NCBI GenBank assembly: GCA_018873245.2
Contig: JAEMBT020000009.1
Coordinates: 4,248,242-4,312,241, forward strand
Direction: 5' to 3'
From: Archegozetes longisetosus
Taxonomy: Eukaryota; Arthropoda; Arachnida; Sarcoptiformes; Trhypochthoniidae
DNA length: 64,000 nt
Shown here: positions 1 through 10,825 of the stretch, one piece after another
How the letters are laid out: each line of letters begins with the position of its first letter
Position numbering within the stretch: position 1 is the stretch's first letter
Program-made: the position numbers and the translations under genes
Notes under the pieces: generated by a model
The model's database searches: none
Seen by the model: only the letters and a program-made list of their open reading frames with translations
Told to the model about the DNA's origin: nothing

Positions 1-16
1 GCATGATAGAATATAT

Positions 17-261
17 TAAAGGCTTTAGTCATTCTAGACTATACGCCACCCCTCGACTTACTATAGTATGCACTACCTAACAGGTTAGGCGGGTTAACTG
101 AATTATGTAGATTAGGTGAGTTACGTAGGTTAGGTTAGGTTAGGTTTGGATGCATTAGGTCTAGTTTGGATAAGCAGGACACAGGTAATATGAAAAATGA
201 AGTGGATATATACTCTACTAGACCCAAGGGTGGTGTACACTATAGAATGACCAAGGCTTTG
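17..261. repeat. Short inverted-terminal-repeat element (MITE) with TTAGG-like core
   Basis: The ends at about 17-50 and 228-261 are inverted copies (both read inward as AAAG.CTT.GTCATTCTA followed by a CCACCC block). There is no coding potential. The interior has four consecutive TTAGG-type units at about 126-147, the arthropod telomere pentamer, plus scattered GTTAGG. I read it as a small non-autonomous DNA element; no clear target duplication was found. Confidence 0.55.
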
Positions 262-269
262 AATAAGTT

Positions 270-440
270 TAATTGCATAAAAAATTCTGAATTATTCAAA
301 AATGTACTAAAATATAATGTAACTGTTGAGTGACAAAGTATTTACTAATTAGCTAACTTATTAATAAAAATCTCATTAATTCATTTCAATATTTCAACTG
401 AAATCAATATTTTTAAATCAGAGTTTACTATTTAGGTGAT
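270..440 (-). repeat. Orphan copy of the GR-gene 5' flank
   Basis: This block resembles 17690-17850, which lies about 0.7 kb upstream of the minus-strand GR1 gene, in the same orientation. Shared phrases include TTCAAAAATGT.CTAAAATATAAT, TTTACTAATTAG.TAA and AAATCAGAGTTTACTATTTA. A weaker match lies upstream of GR2 (about 22990-23130). No GR exon is present here, so a further GR gene or its remains may lie just left of the window. Confidence 0.5.
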
Positions 441-654
441 CCAAATTTTTAATTATAGTTTCTGTTGAATTTGATGCCTCGATCAGTTTTGAATTGCATT
501 CAGTTTTATTAACCTTTTAATTAAAGTTCGATAAAGCTAATTTGTCCGTCTAAGAGATTTATTTAACTTATATAGTACATAACTTTTGAAAATTAAACTT
601 TTGATTCTATGAGAATAACTATATTGAAATTGAATCTTAAAAATAGTTTCCACG

Positions 655-1270
655 CATGACATCTGGCCTTAAGTTTAAAATCAGACAAATTCATGTCTTT
701 TTTCCATTCAAATGTCTTCCCCTAGAAAAAAATTTTCTAACAGTACACGTCAAGATAAACGCCATTGAAGTGAATCAAAAGGATCCTTGGGGTTCATACG
801 ATCTGATCCAAGTTTCATTGATCGAATCGTTCTTACCAAAACTTAAGGATTATTATAGTTTTGAGATGTTCTATACATATGTTGACACGCTCTTGTTTCT
901 GAGCAGGCATAAGTTCATGAGATACCCACCAAGTAGCTATTGTTTTAGTACCGACTTCCATCAGAAGTCTTTTGTCCTCTAATAACTGACGCTTAAATTT
1001 TCTATCAATTCAAAGAATCTCCCATTACTGTCCTCAAGTCAAAGATCTATGATTTTTTGTTTATGAATCTTATCGTTCACTTCACGAGATCTTTCTTCAT
1101 GAGGATCATTATCGCTTATAAATCGGATTCGCTTAATGCTTGGCTTTGAGTGATTTTCTCAAGAATTCTTTTAAATTTGAGAGATAGACGTGTCCAACAT
1201 CACATGATACTTAATGCTCTCTATTCTCGGATTGTAGTAGAATGCAACTCGTAATTATTAGGCCATCATC
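655..1270 (-). pseudogene. Decayed mariner transposase remnant
   Basis: Read on the minus strand, this stretch follows the mariner at 14311-15665. It has the same 'VGHVCF' style start (GTTGGACACGTCT near 1190-1205), a 'SHELMP.QKQ.R..IC' segment (about 850-910) and an 'NETWIRSY.P' segment around the first catalytic aspartate region. It is full of stops and frameshifts and has no inverted terminal repeats. The 108-codon plus-strand frame at 656-982 lies antisense to this relic and is not a gene. Confidence 0.65.
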
Positions 1271-1489
1271 TTTTTTAGAAATTTTAACAATTGACGTAGA
1301 GATAACTTAATCATTTTTATGAGATAGTGCATCTCAAAGATACTTGCCTTTTACCAAGACTATTTCACCCGCATCCATTGAGAAGACACGCGCAACAGAA
1401 AATATAAAAAACCATGCTTGCAAAGTATCAAGACAAAATCGAATTTATTAAATAAATTAAGATTAATATTTAGTTTTTCCTTTATACTT

Positions 1490-3296
1490 TTAAAGGATGG
1501 AGTTTAGTTTAGCACCCCACGATAATTGATTTGAAAAGTAGTTATTTTACCTAATTTTAGGGTGAGGAACACGAATTTGATAGTCATTTTTTCCGGAAAT
1601 TCTTAGTTTATTAGATATTCGCCTTCAAAAAAATTTGACGCGGAAACACCTTCGTAATGCACCCCTTATCCATCTGTCACTCCTCAAGATATACATCCTT
1701 AAATTCATCTCGATAAGCTGAAAAGATCTATATCAAGTTTGACCTGGTTACTTGATATTTGACCAAGTAAACTGACCTTTCGCCTTTGATCCTATAACTT
1801 GTGACTCCGCGGTCATAGCTTTATGAAATTGATATCGTTTTACTCCTCTCGTCATCCTGAGTTCAGCGATGTATATGACCTAATTCAGGATTTTACATCA
1901 GTATTTGAACAGTCACATGAAATGCATATGTATCAAATCGACTATATATAGAGAACACATTAAGGCAGTTCATAAGAGGTCATGGCCACTTTTTCGCAGT
2001 TATTTCAAAATATCATATGTTCTAATAATCTTCGAAGTTTAACTAAATTGTTAACTAAACTACACCAAAAATATTTCATATTGTTGCCGAATGCAGTTAC
2101 CACATAGCTAGCATCCCCCAAAGGTGTCACCCTGACCTAACCTCCTCGAAAATGGTTAAACTTGGGTTACGACTCGAGAAAGCCAAGTTTAACCATTACG
2201 AGATACTAAACCAAACAAAGATAAATATAAATTCGATGAGTAGAGTTGATAAATATGCATTTTAATAATAAAGAAACAAGTTATGCAGATATTATAAAGA
2301 AGAGAACAACAATAATGTTAAATGAAATTGTGTGAAAATCATAAAGAACAAATCAAGCAAATAATACAGAAATGAATAGTACATAAATGAGTAATATCCA
2401 ATATTTTACTCATTTATGTTTATATTATAATAAATACAGCTAATATTATAAATAAATAAAAATCTTTATATTTTTGACAAATCATTATTTTCAGTTCTAA
2501 ATAATAATAATAATATTAATAACAAATATTAATCATGAATAATAAAATATTGTTAATCATATCAAAATTGAAAAAATTGATTAACCTTACTTTGAAAGTT
2601 GTATCTTCGTAGTTGATATTTGCTAACAATTAATACCCTATTTATAAATAAATGGAATATGGGTTTGTAAAGATAACGCACATTAGAACAAATATTTCAC
2701 AAAACATTTAAAATATAGTGCAATAGTAGCTATTTTTCACCCCTGAGTCATCAATTACTAATAAGTTCAACTCCTATCAATATATAGCCTAAACAAACCT
2801 TATATTAAAAATCTGATACAGATTTTAACCATTGATTTTGTGCTATGGGCAGCATAGGTACACTTATCGGGGATTTTCGAGTCTATGGCAACCGAATGAG
2901 GTTATGTTATATATCGTTAAACTTAGTGTGACGAGAGGAGTAAAATGGTATCAATTTCATGAAGCTACGTCAACGGGATCACAAGTTATAGGGTCAAAGG
3001 CGAAAGGTCAATTTACTTGGTCAAAGGTCAAGTAACCAGATAAAATTTGATATCGATCTTTACAGTTCATCGAGATGAATTTAAGGATGTATATCTTGAG
3101 GAGTGGCGGAAATATAAGGGGTGCATTACGAAGGTGTTTCCGCGTCAAAATTTTTTGAAGGCGAATATCTAATAAACTAAGAATTTCCGGAAAAAATGAC
3201 TATCAAATTCGTGTTCCTCACCCTAAAATTAGGTAAAATAACTACTTTTCAAATCAATTATCGTGGGGTGCTAAACTAAACTCCATCCTTTTAAAA
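1490..3296. mobile_element. 1.8-kb element with ~395-bp terminal inverted repeats
   Basis: About 1490-1888 and 2901-3296 are inverted copies of one another over roughly 395 bp, with small indels. The outer ends read AAAGGATGGAGTTTAG inward from both sides. The interior is AT-rich and holds no transposase. Small open frames such as 2832-3035 fall in or beside the right arm and look incidental. The long arms suggest a foldback-type non-autonomous DNA transposon. I could not fix a target duplication. Confidence 0.7.
2138..2217. repeat. Core repeat shared with the foldback element at 27.6-27.8 kb
   Basis: The phrases CTCGAAAATGG.TAAAC, GGGTTACGACTCGAGAA and CCATTACGAG.TACTAAACC recur in the same order inside the foldback element at 27476-28078. 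Two structurally different inverted-repeat elements therefore carry a common internal module. Confidence 0.55.
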
Positions 3297-3349
3297 TTAC
3301 ATTGAAAAATCTATATTGAGGACTATTGACTAACTTCTGAGGAAGTTCT

Positions 3350-3560
3350 ATTTATCTATTTTCGTCCATTCTTCTTGAATTGAGGTCTCAAGGTTCTTAA
3401 TGATCTCATATTGGCGGCCATTACCGTAAACTTAGCGAAGGAGGATGCTCCAAATTTTTTCGATGGGGTTAAGATCCGTACTATGAACTTGTCGCTTCAT
3501 ACGACTTTCAATAACATATTGACTTTGTTTTTAAACAAGTGATAGCTCTTTGAATGAATA
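3350..3560 (-). pseudogene. Tc1-type transposase C-terminal relic
   Basis: On the minus strand, the stretch from about 3506 down to 3355 reads as a degenerate Tc1 C-terminus: 'TDLNPIEKIWSIL', then 'VYGNGRQYE', then 'IQEEWTKID'. It corresponds to the conserved S-P-D-L-N-P-I-E block and following helix of Tc1 transposases. One stop interrupts the frame, and upstream only 'CHLFKNKV' recalls the second catalytic region. It is a dead fragment without terminal repeats. Confidence 0.7.
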
Positions 3561-3956
3561 CATAAATATTATCTATTTTAAAGTTCTTCTTAATCAATGT
3601 CTATATACTTATAGACATAAATATTTGGTTGACCGCTTTCGAGAGTCTCGCGAAAGTCTCGATTGTCTTCGATCGAGATCGAGAGTTGGAATTCTCGGAC
3701 GAATCGAAACTATCGAAGTCTCATGGCGACCTCCAATTAAATACATTTGCTAAGAATCAAAATACATTGAATTACTAATAAGATAAAGCATTTGTGATAG
3801 AAGCGCCTATCTATTCAACTTAAATCTGAACACTGTACACTGAGAATACGATATACAATGATTGACATATACATAATCAACGATTGATCAGTAAAATTGG
3901 TATTAAATTTTCTAATTTTATTTGTTGAAAATTATTTTACTACAATTAATCATATA

Positions 3957-5192
3957 CTATTTTGATAGAAGCTGAATCCTTTGGTTAATAATTATGATTT
4001 GACCTTTATAATGATTTATAATATTTGTCACATTTTTAACAATTAAAAAACAGACATCAGTTAACATGATAACTGAGAAACCAAACCACAGACTTATAAT
4101 ACTTGCGATAAAACATAAAAACTCTTCGAAATGCATTTTAGCTAAATGTTTGATTATTACATTGGGTAATGTCGGAGTATTTAAATATACATTGAAATCT
4201 TGTGTAGCGCTTGCTTTTGCTTTTGATTCATCCAAATAAAAATACTCTTTATAACAATCTTGAAAATGTCCACAAAATTTATCACATTTTTCAGCCAAAT
4301 CCGAGTCTAAACTATTATTCATTCGTTGATCTATAGTCAGATTACTGGTTGAATCATTGGTTAAATAATTTCCAGGATATTTCTTATAGTCATTCAAATA
4401 ATTACGTAATTTACATTTAGAAATACAATCATATCTTGATTGATAACCTGATTGTTTATAATCACGACACGATGTTTTGTATGGTTTAGGCATTAATTTT
4501 ACTATAGTTTTTCTATAATGAATATAACTTGGTTCATTTTCATTTACATTTACATCAATAAATCCATTATTAAATTCATCTGTAATCGGTTCTTTCCTTT
4601 GATGGAAATGCCATAAAATGAAACCAAAGTTCACGGGAATCACTACTTTCACTAAACAACCACCTCCACTTCTAATACTTACGTCATAATTGATTAAATA
4701 TCTGTCATCTGATTCTTCATTCAATTGTGAAAATAATGTGAAACAATAGAAGTGATAACTTATAGAATATCTATATTTTGATATCCTCTCACAATTCACA
4801 TATTTTTCAGAATCATTGTATATATTCGGTTTCATAACAGAACAGTGATTACCGAAAACTTCTTGTGGTGTCTTTAAAGCTTTGAATTGTTGACGTGTTG
4901 TCATTTTACCCAAATAGTTAGTTATTTTAATGATTTTCTCCCTATCTTTTATATTTTTCGTGCCATTAGGAAAAAGTTGTAATAAATAACTTTGTCTAAT
5001 TAAATGACTTTTATAAAAGCAAATAGAAATAGCAGGCAATGAAATGACGACTTCATTTTCATATCTCACATCAGTTGTTGTTTCGTACGAAAAATAAATA
5101 TCACTTATATTGTAGATTTGTAAAATACATCCAATCAAACAACCCGTGATAAACAGATATTGAAGAGTGTTATCTATTTTCATTCTCAACAA
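3957..5192 (-). CDS. DEG/ENaC-family sodium channel subunit (pickpocket-like)
   Basis: A single-exon frame of 411 residues, expected to form a trimeric, amiloride-sensitive-type cation channel at the plasma membrane, used in arthropods for contact chemosensation, mechanosensation or osmosensing. The short N-terminus is followed by TM1 (about residues 11-30) and the family signature after TM1 (YFSYETTTDV, 33-42, then LPAISIC). The extracellular domain is rich in cysteines and N-glycosylation sites. TM2 begins near 355 and contains SLWFGFS (367-373), matching the pore motif LWxGxS. The two glycines that usually precede this motif are replaced (ASII). The length is slightly short for the family but both membrane segments are present. 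Start: the first ATG, 10 residues before TM1; an in-frame Met at residue 4 is an alternative. It lies alone between transposon relics. The ligand cannot be predicted. Confidence 0.88.
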   Translation of the reverse strand: MLRMKIDNTLQYLFITGCLIGCILQIYNISDIYFSYETTTDVRYENEVVISLPAISICFYKSHLIRQSYLLQLFPNGTKNIKDREKIIKITNYLGKMTTRQQFKALKTPQEVFGNHCSVMKPNIYNDSEKYVNCERISKYRYSISYHFYCFTLFSQLNEESDDRYLINYDVSIRSGGGCLVKVVIPVNFGFILWHFHQRKEPITDEFNNGFIDVNVNENEPSYIHYRKTIVKLMPKPYKTSCRDYKQSGYQSRYDCISKCKLRNYLNDYKKYPGNYLTNDSTSNLTIDQRMNNSLDSDLAEKCDKFCGHFQDCYKEYFYLDESKAKASATQDFNVYLNTPTLPNVIIKHLAKMHFEEFLCFIASIISLWFGFSVIMLTDVCFLIVKNVTNIINHYKGQIIIINQRIQLLSK

Positions 5193-7654
5193 CTTTACTA
5201 AATTTCTGAAAAGATTATATTACATTTTATTCTCTAAAATCTTTAGTAAATCTTAATTTCTAGCTTTTAATTTGAGGAAAACCTTTTTACTATTTCAGAT
5301 ATAAATCAATTTTCTTTTACTGAGTATAAAACAGCGAAATATCTATTCAATAAATGTTTAACAACACTTTTATTTAATGAATATACCATTAACTTAATGA
5401 AATTTCGAATAAACACAATAAATCAATTTGATTCTTATTCATGTTTGTTTTAAAAAATCAATGGTTCTTACGCTGTCATTTAGTCTTATGGTTATATTTA
5501 TTTTATAAGAAAATCGATCGATAAACTTGACTTCAACCTAAAAGTACCTGAAATACTTAGATATTACTTGAAATAACGTGTTAAAACTGATAACATATGA
5601 AGTCCAGTTTATTTTGCCATCCTACATGTCTTTTTCACAAAAATGTTTTCATAAATAAGGTGAAAAAATAATTCATTCACAATAATTTCGGAATTATTTA
5701 AAGATACGAGATTTTTTATTTGATCCAACAAATTTTAGACGTTTGATTCATATAGGGTTTATATAGTATTTACTCTATTTTTTAGCGAATATTTTTCTTA
5801 TATGAATAAATGATATATTTCGATTGAATGAACTTTATAATCAAAAGTTCTCATTATGTATGAGTAAATCTAGTTATTAATACCATTAATAAATACGAAA
5901 GACAGAATATCTAAAGTGTCTCCATTAAAAATAATATGATTTAGTTTTATTAATTATTTATTACATAGTTTGTGAAACCATCATTCGGACTCTAGGTCCA
6001 ATCATTATTATTCATTTTATATAATTCATAAGTTTATTCATATTTTTTTTTATAAATGAAAAGACCCTCAAATCCCAAGATCCGGTAAGCGTTTGATTAA
6101 ACTGAATTCAATGTTATCCTCCTTGACTAACCTAAAATAATCTTGTCTCCATGTTCCTTATAAATGATCATTATAAGTTAATCCTTTGGAATGGAGATGA
6201 GACAAGCGCGCAAACGATCAAACAATCTTACTCAAAGTTCATCATGATAAGATAGTGCGAGTTATAGATGACACCGCGATCAGACGAAACATGATTCGAA
6301 TTTTAATAAAATGGTCGGAATGGAATCGGGATTTTTGAAAATTATTAAAGAATCTTGAAAACCCATTTGGTTTTTAATAGACTTATATTATTTCTATAAC
6401 AGTGTTCAAATTTCAGAATTTTCATCTATAACAAGCCTTCAAAGAATTATTAATAGAACTTATGTTTTAATTGTACGTAGGTTTTGGTTAAACACTTAGT
6501 CGCATGTTTTAAATATAAACATATCCGCCGTTTGTCTTCTTCAGCATTAACATTTATAATACAAAATTAGTACTATAACTGATTATATTTTGTGGTAATT
6601 TCTTAGCGAGTTCATTATAATTGAGAAATGATTTGCCTTTTAAAATACTTAAAATTTTTAGGATGGAACACATTTTCATTAATTCAGGATGAGACAAGAT
6701 CGGGATTTTAGAAAAAGAAACAGGACCTAAAAATCGCCTCGATTGCTGTCTCTAATGTGACTGCATAAAATATTTGGTGCTCACAAGATATCAAGCGCCT
6801 GCATGCAGGACTCAATGTTCTATTCCCAGAATTAGAACTGTAGACAACCATTTCTCTTAATTCGAGCAATTTTTGGATTCAGAAATGGCTGTGTGAATAA
6901 CTTATTGACCATTTGTCAAAAAGTGATCTTTGAATCCCTTCGTAACTATTCAGTAAAAAATGACCAGCGAATAATATTTAATGACAATTGAAACATATGT
7001 TAGGGATGTTTTCCCCTCAACTCTAGACGTATTTAAAGAAATGTTTCAGAAGTTTAAGGAAGGAGCTCGTGTCCAACTTATGCATAATTGATTTAATATA
7101 CAATTCTTTTGTTACATTCAATAAAGTATTTCATACACAAAGCTTTGTTTTATTAAAACAGTGAGTGAAGAGAAAAGGGAAGTGTAGAGCAATGTAAAGA
7201 AAATTTTAACATGAAAATAAGGACAAATTCAAAATTTATGAAATTATATTTTGGTGATTAAGTTTGTTTAGATTTGGCAAAACCAGCCAATAAGGTTGAA
7301 ATTGAAAAGCTATTAATTTCTACTAATTTATTTTGAAAAAACGAACTAAAATTATTTTTTATTTGATTTTTAAAGACCAAAGCTATTGTTGAGAGCTAAA
7401 GCTGTGCAAAAGAGACTAAGCAATAAATTCCATCAGATTTTTTACTTGAAAACACTATGTAATGCTGAATATTCTATAGTAGGGCTTACCGAATTGGGAA
7501 CTGCGGACGGAATGTGATCGCAAAGCCATGATCTCTAGCCTTCAAATAGGATCAAATATTACACTTGACTCAATATGTTGATTGATTTTATCAATTGACT
7601 TTCAGAAAGATCATCAATTTTGCTTCCAATATAATAGAATTATTGATAATAGGA
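5193..7654. other. Intergenic, no gene recognised
   Basis: AT-rich DNA with stop codons in all frames. I see no conserved coding block, RNA gene or convincing paired repeat. A weak inverted similarity between about 6070 and 6700 (AATCCC.GATC) is too short to call. Confidence 0.4.
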
Positions 7655-8022
7655 GACTTCGAGCTCGAAACATTCTTAATCGTATATTTAATTGATTTTT
7701 AAAGAATCCTATTCAAAATTTTTAAAGCTCATAACTCTTGAAGCGTTCATTTGATATGCTTAGGACTTATATTTTTAGAAACTGTATGCAAAAATCTTTG
7801 AAACGATATACATATTATCATCTGTTCCAATAGATCCATTAATGAACGCCAATGATATGCCGTTTCAAAGGTTTTTGCCCACACTTTTCAGAAATATAAG
7901 TCTTGAGCATATCGAATGAGTCCTTAAAGAATTTTGAGCTTTTAAATTTCGAATACCACTCTTTAAAAATCAATTACCTATATGATAACGAGTGTTTCGA
8001 ACTCGTTATACAGCCATTCATC
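7655..8022. repeat. Foldback (inverted) repeat, arms ~170 bp
   Basis: The left arm (about 7655-7820) and right arm (about 7850-8022) are diverged inverted copies. Both read GAG.TCGAAACA at the outer end, then TAATTGATTTTTAAAGA, AAAGCTCA and ATATGCT.A.GACTTATATTT. No coding sequence. It is probably an old hairpin-forming non-autonomous element. Confidence 0.6.
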
Positions 8023-8365
8023 GGTATCTATTGTGAGTTTGATGACTATTGGTGAAATAGTTGTCAGTGAAATGTTCCGAACTCATAGTTTGAGGCAGAT
8101 TCAGACTCAGTTGCGTACCATTTAATGCCTGATAGTAATAGATATCATGTCTACTGAATTGAACTCTTCTATGAAAGGCAACACATGTCAACATATATTT
8201 TAGTGATCCATGTGTTTTTGACTCAAAATCAATAATTAAGTTATAAGATTTTCTATCATATATTTTAAAACTTATTCATTAGTAACATTTAATACATAAA
8301 TTTTAAATAAAAGTTGTTACTTAGATCTGAGGAAACTTTTTGAAAAGTCTCGTACATTATATATT

Positions 8366-9540
8366 AAGGTGTGAACACTAATTAATGGGACTGAGTAAAC
8401 TATTGAATAATTACGCTACTTTTGGGTCAATTTAAACGAACTATGAGTCAAATTGTAGCTTGGATTCTATTGTTTAGCACAATTTTATTCTTTGAGATTA
8501 TCTTTCAAATAAAGTATGGATTAATTAAAAAAGGATAGTAAAGAAAAATATTTGGCACTTCTATAAAGCAAATAGAGAAAAGCTAAATTATTTACTGTTA
8601 ATCACTTTAAATCAATCAATATCCGCAAAAGTACTACATATCGGATTATCGAAAGAATAAACAATAATTTGCAATTAAAAAGGGCTAAAGGTGAAGGACG
8701 GAAAGCGGTAAAATGCCCACAAACTTTGTTGAGTTCGTTGACAGCCGTATTGACGTTGCAAAGACCAAAGTGGTAAAAAAGTTCAAAATAAGCCAAACAT
8801 ATGTCAAAAAATAATAAAATTTTACCGAATCCAGTGATATTAGCGTAAAACTAGACCTAAAGATGCAAACGATTTTACAGAAAATCAAGTTGAATAAAAA
8901 GAGACACACTATCGCTAAGCTTTCAACAATAGTGCAAATCGTAATCGACGACGATTTTCACTTTCCGATTAATTTCCGACATTTTCCCGATTCGAGATAA
9001 GAAATGCTCGACAAATGATAGTTTCTATGCCTTTGATATCGAAAATGTCGAACCAAATGTACAAAAAGCTTAAGGAATTGACCTCATTGATGTGCCAAAC
9101 CTATATGAGAGACATCTTGACAAGAATCAGAGTTGCTGCCCATCAAGGCGTTCAATCACTGATTGATCGATGCATTTTGACTGTCTAATGTCTAATCTTT
9201 GGTTAACATTAGTTTAATTTTGAAGTACTTGAGTATATTGAATGAGTGTTACAATCACAACCTCCAATTATTTTATTTAAATAAAAACACAGAAACTACT
9301 TTACGATAAGAAAACTTGTAAGGCATGCGAATGCTATCAATACTGCCCAAAATACAAAACATGCATTTCTTATATACTCTTTTTAAGGTCTTATTTTTAA
9401 GGGTCAAATCTTAGACTAATGGTCAGACACAGCTCGTGTTTGACTCATAACTGAGTACACAACAATTTTTAAAATTTATCTTGAAAATTTAAATATTAAA
9501 TCTTGGAATCAATCCCATTAATTAGTGTTCACACGTTATA
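8366..9540. mobile_element. Degenerate Tc1/mariner-like element
   Basis: The ends carry inverted repeats reading GTGTGAACACTAATTAATGGGA (left, from about 8370) and the same with minor changes at the right (9505-9535). Inside, on the plus strand from 8714, a short frame reads 'DSRIDVAK...KKFKISQTYVKK' and stops; this resembles the helix-turn-helix of Tc1/IS630-type transposases. No catalytic core survives. The small frames on the opposite strand (8602-8909) are antisense to it and are not considered genes. Confidence 0.5.
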
Positions 9541-10099
9541 ACTAGCACTAAGGTCAAACATATAAATTTATTCGCCACAAATGACTAGAACTTTGCTCTA
9601 AAAGTTTTCGAAAATCAACTAAACTTTCGCGGTCAGAGAACTTTCAAAGATCGAAAACATAAATTATCTTCTGGTCATACGAATAACTTTCACAATTTTA
9701 CCTACTGCAACTTAAAAATTGTTGAGAATAAATGTTTTGAAAATCGAATATTCTACTCAGGCTAAGAATTCCAGAAAAAGGCTTATGAATTGTAATTTTA
9801 GCTAAAGATAAATGAAATTAGACGGACTTTATCAATCGAAGACTAATCTTTGTTATAAATTTAGTTGAAAACTTTAAATTAAACTTTTCCATTTATTGAA
9901 CCTAAGTCAACGAGAAGTAGGCTTTTTAATAATCAATCTAATGAATATTTTATTTTAACTATATAAACTTGACAATTCATCGTACAGGGTCCTGTGAACA
10001 ATAGGAAATTGGCTTGACCACTAAAACATGATCTTTAAAAAATAACGAATGTGTCAGGTTGCTGTCAAGTTATTGAGACTAATGGTGTTGCTATTCAGC
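9541..10099. other. Intergenic, no gene recognised
   Basis: AT-rich, no open frame of note, and no repeat structure recognised. Confidence 0.4.
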
Positions 10100-10825
10100 T
10101 ACAGTGAAAGTCACTCACGTGTCAGCACTAAAAACTTTTAATAACTTTTTAATTATAAGTTACAATGATCAAATTTTGCATAATTTTACTTTAATTATTA
10201 ATAAATCAATTTATTGTTACTAAAAGTCTAATGCATTACTCAGAGTAGGAAAAAAATAAACAAAAATTTCGCTCACTTCAAAACAACGAATCTTCATTAT
10301 CGAGAACTATTTTATGAATTGTTTTAAGAACATTCCTAATAAGGAACGTCAAAAATCTTTTGCTCGTGAATTTGGTAAAAAAGATATTCCTCATAGGACA
10401 ACAATTTAAAAAGTCATAGCAAATTTGGACAAACTGGTAGTGTTTGCAATAAGACTCGTGATTGTAATAAACGTGTTTTAAATGAAACCCAAATGAAAGA
10501 GATTGAAGATAGCTTTGCTCTTAGTCCCCGAAAAAGCTTTAGAAAAAGATCAGTGCAATTGTCAATATCATACCCCTTTGTCGAAGGGCAGCGAAACAGC
10601 TTAAACTGTATCCCTATCGTGTTCGAGTCGCTCAGGAGTTGTTGGAAACAGATCATGCAAAGCTTTGTTTGGACGTGGATGGTGGACACTTTCAGCATTT
10701 TTTATAATTTCTGTTTAATTATCAATAACTAAACTAAATTTATGCAAAATTTCATATGTATGGCTTAAATAATCAAAAAGCTATTAAAGTTTTGTGATGC
10801 CGAAATTTGAATGACTCTCACTGTA
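10100..10825 (+). mobile_element. Internally deleted Tc1/mariner element
   Basis: Terminal inverted repeats TACAGTGAAAGTCACTCA (left) and TACAGTGAGAGTCATTCA (read from the right end) bound a 726-bp element with TA at each edge. Between about 10330 and 10690, pieces of transposase N-terminus appear in changing frames: 'FAREFGKKDIP', 'SGSVCNKTRD' style linker, 'SPRKSFRK', then 'LYPYRVRVAQELLETDH'. This is the paired helix-turn-helix region of a Tc1/mariner-type transposase. The catalytic DDE domain is missing and frameshifts break the frame, so it is non-autonomous. Confidence 0.7.

Noticed and set aside
126-147. Chromosome end (telomere) from TTAGG units
   Set aside because: Only about four units, internal to a short inverted-repeat element and followed by ordinary sequence.
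656-982. 108-codon open frame on the plus strand
   Set aside because: It lies antisense to a decayed mariner transposase that aligns with the element at 14311-15665; no homology of its own.
6060-6720. Inverted-repeat element bounded by AATCCC.GATC motifs
   Set aside because: The match is about a dozen bases with mismatches; not beyond chance in AT-rich DNA.
8602-8909. Two overlapping minus-strand frames
   Set aside because: Antisense to a degenerate Tc1-like HTH within an inverted-repeat element; no recognisable domain.
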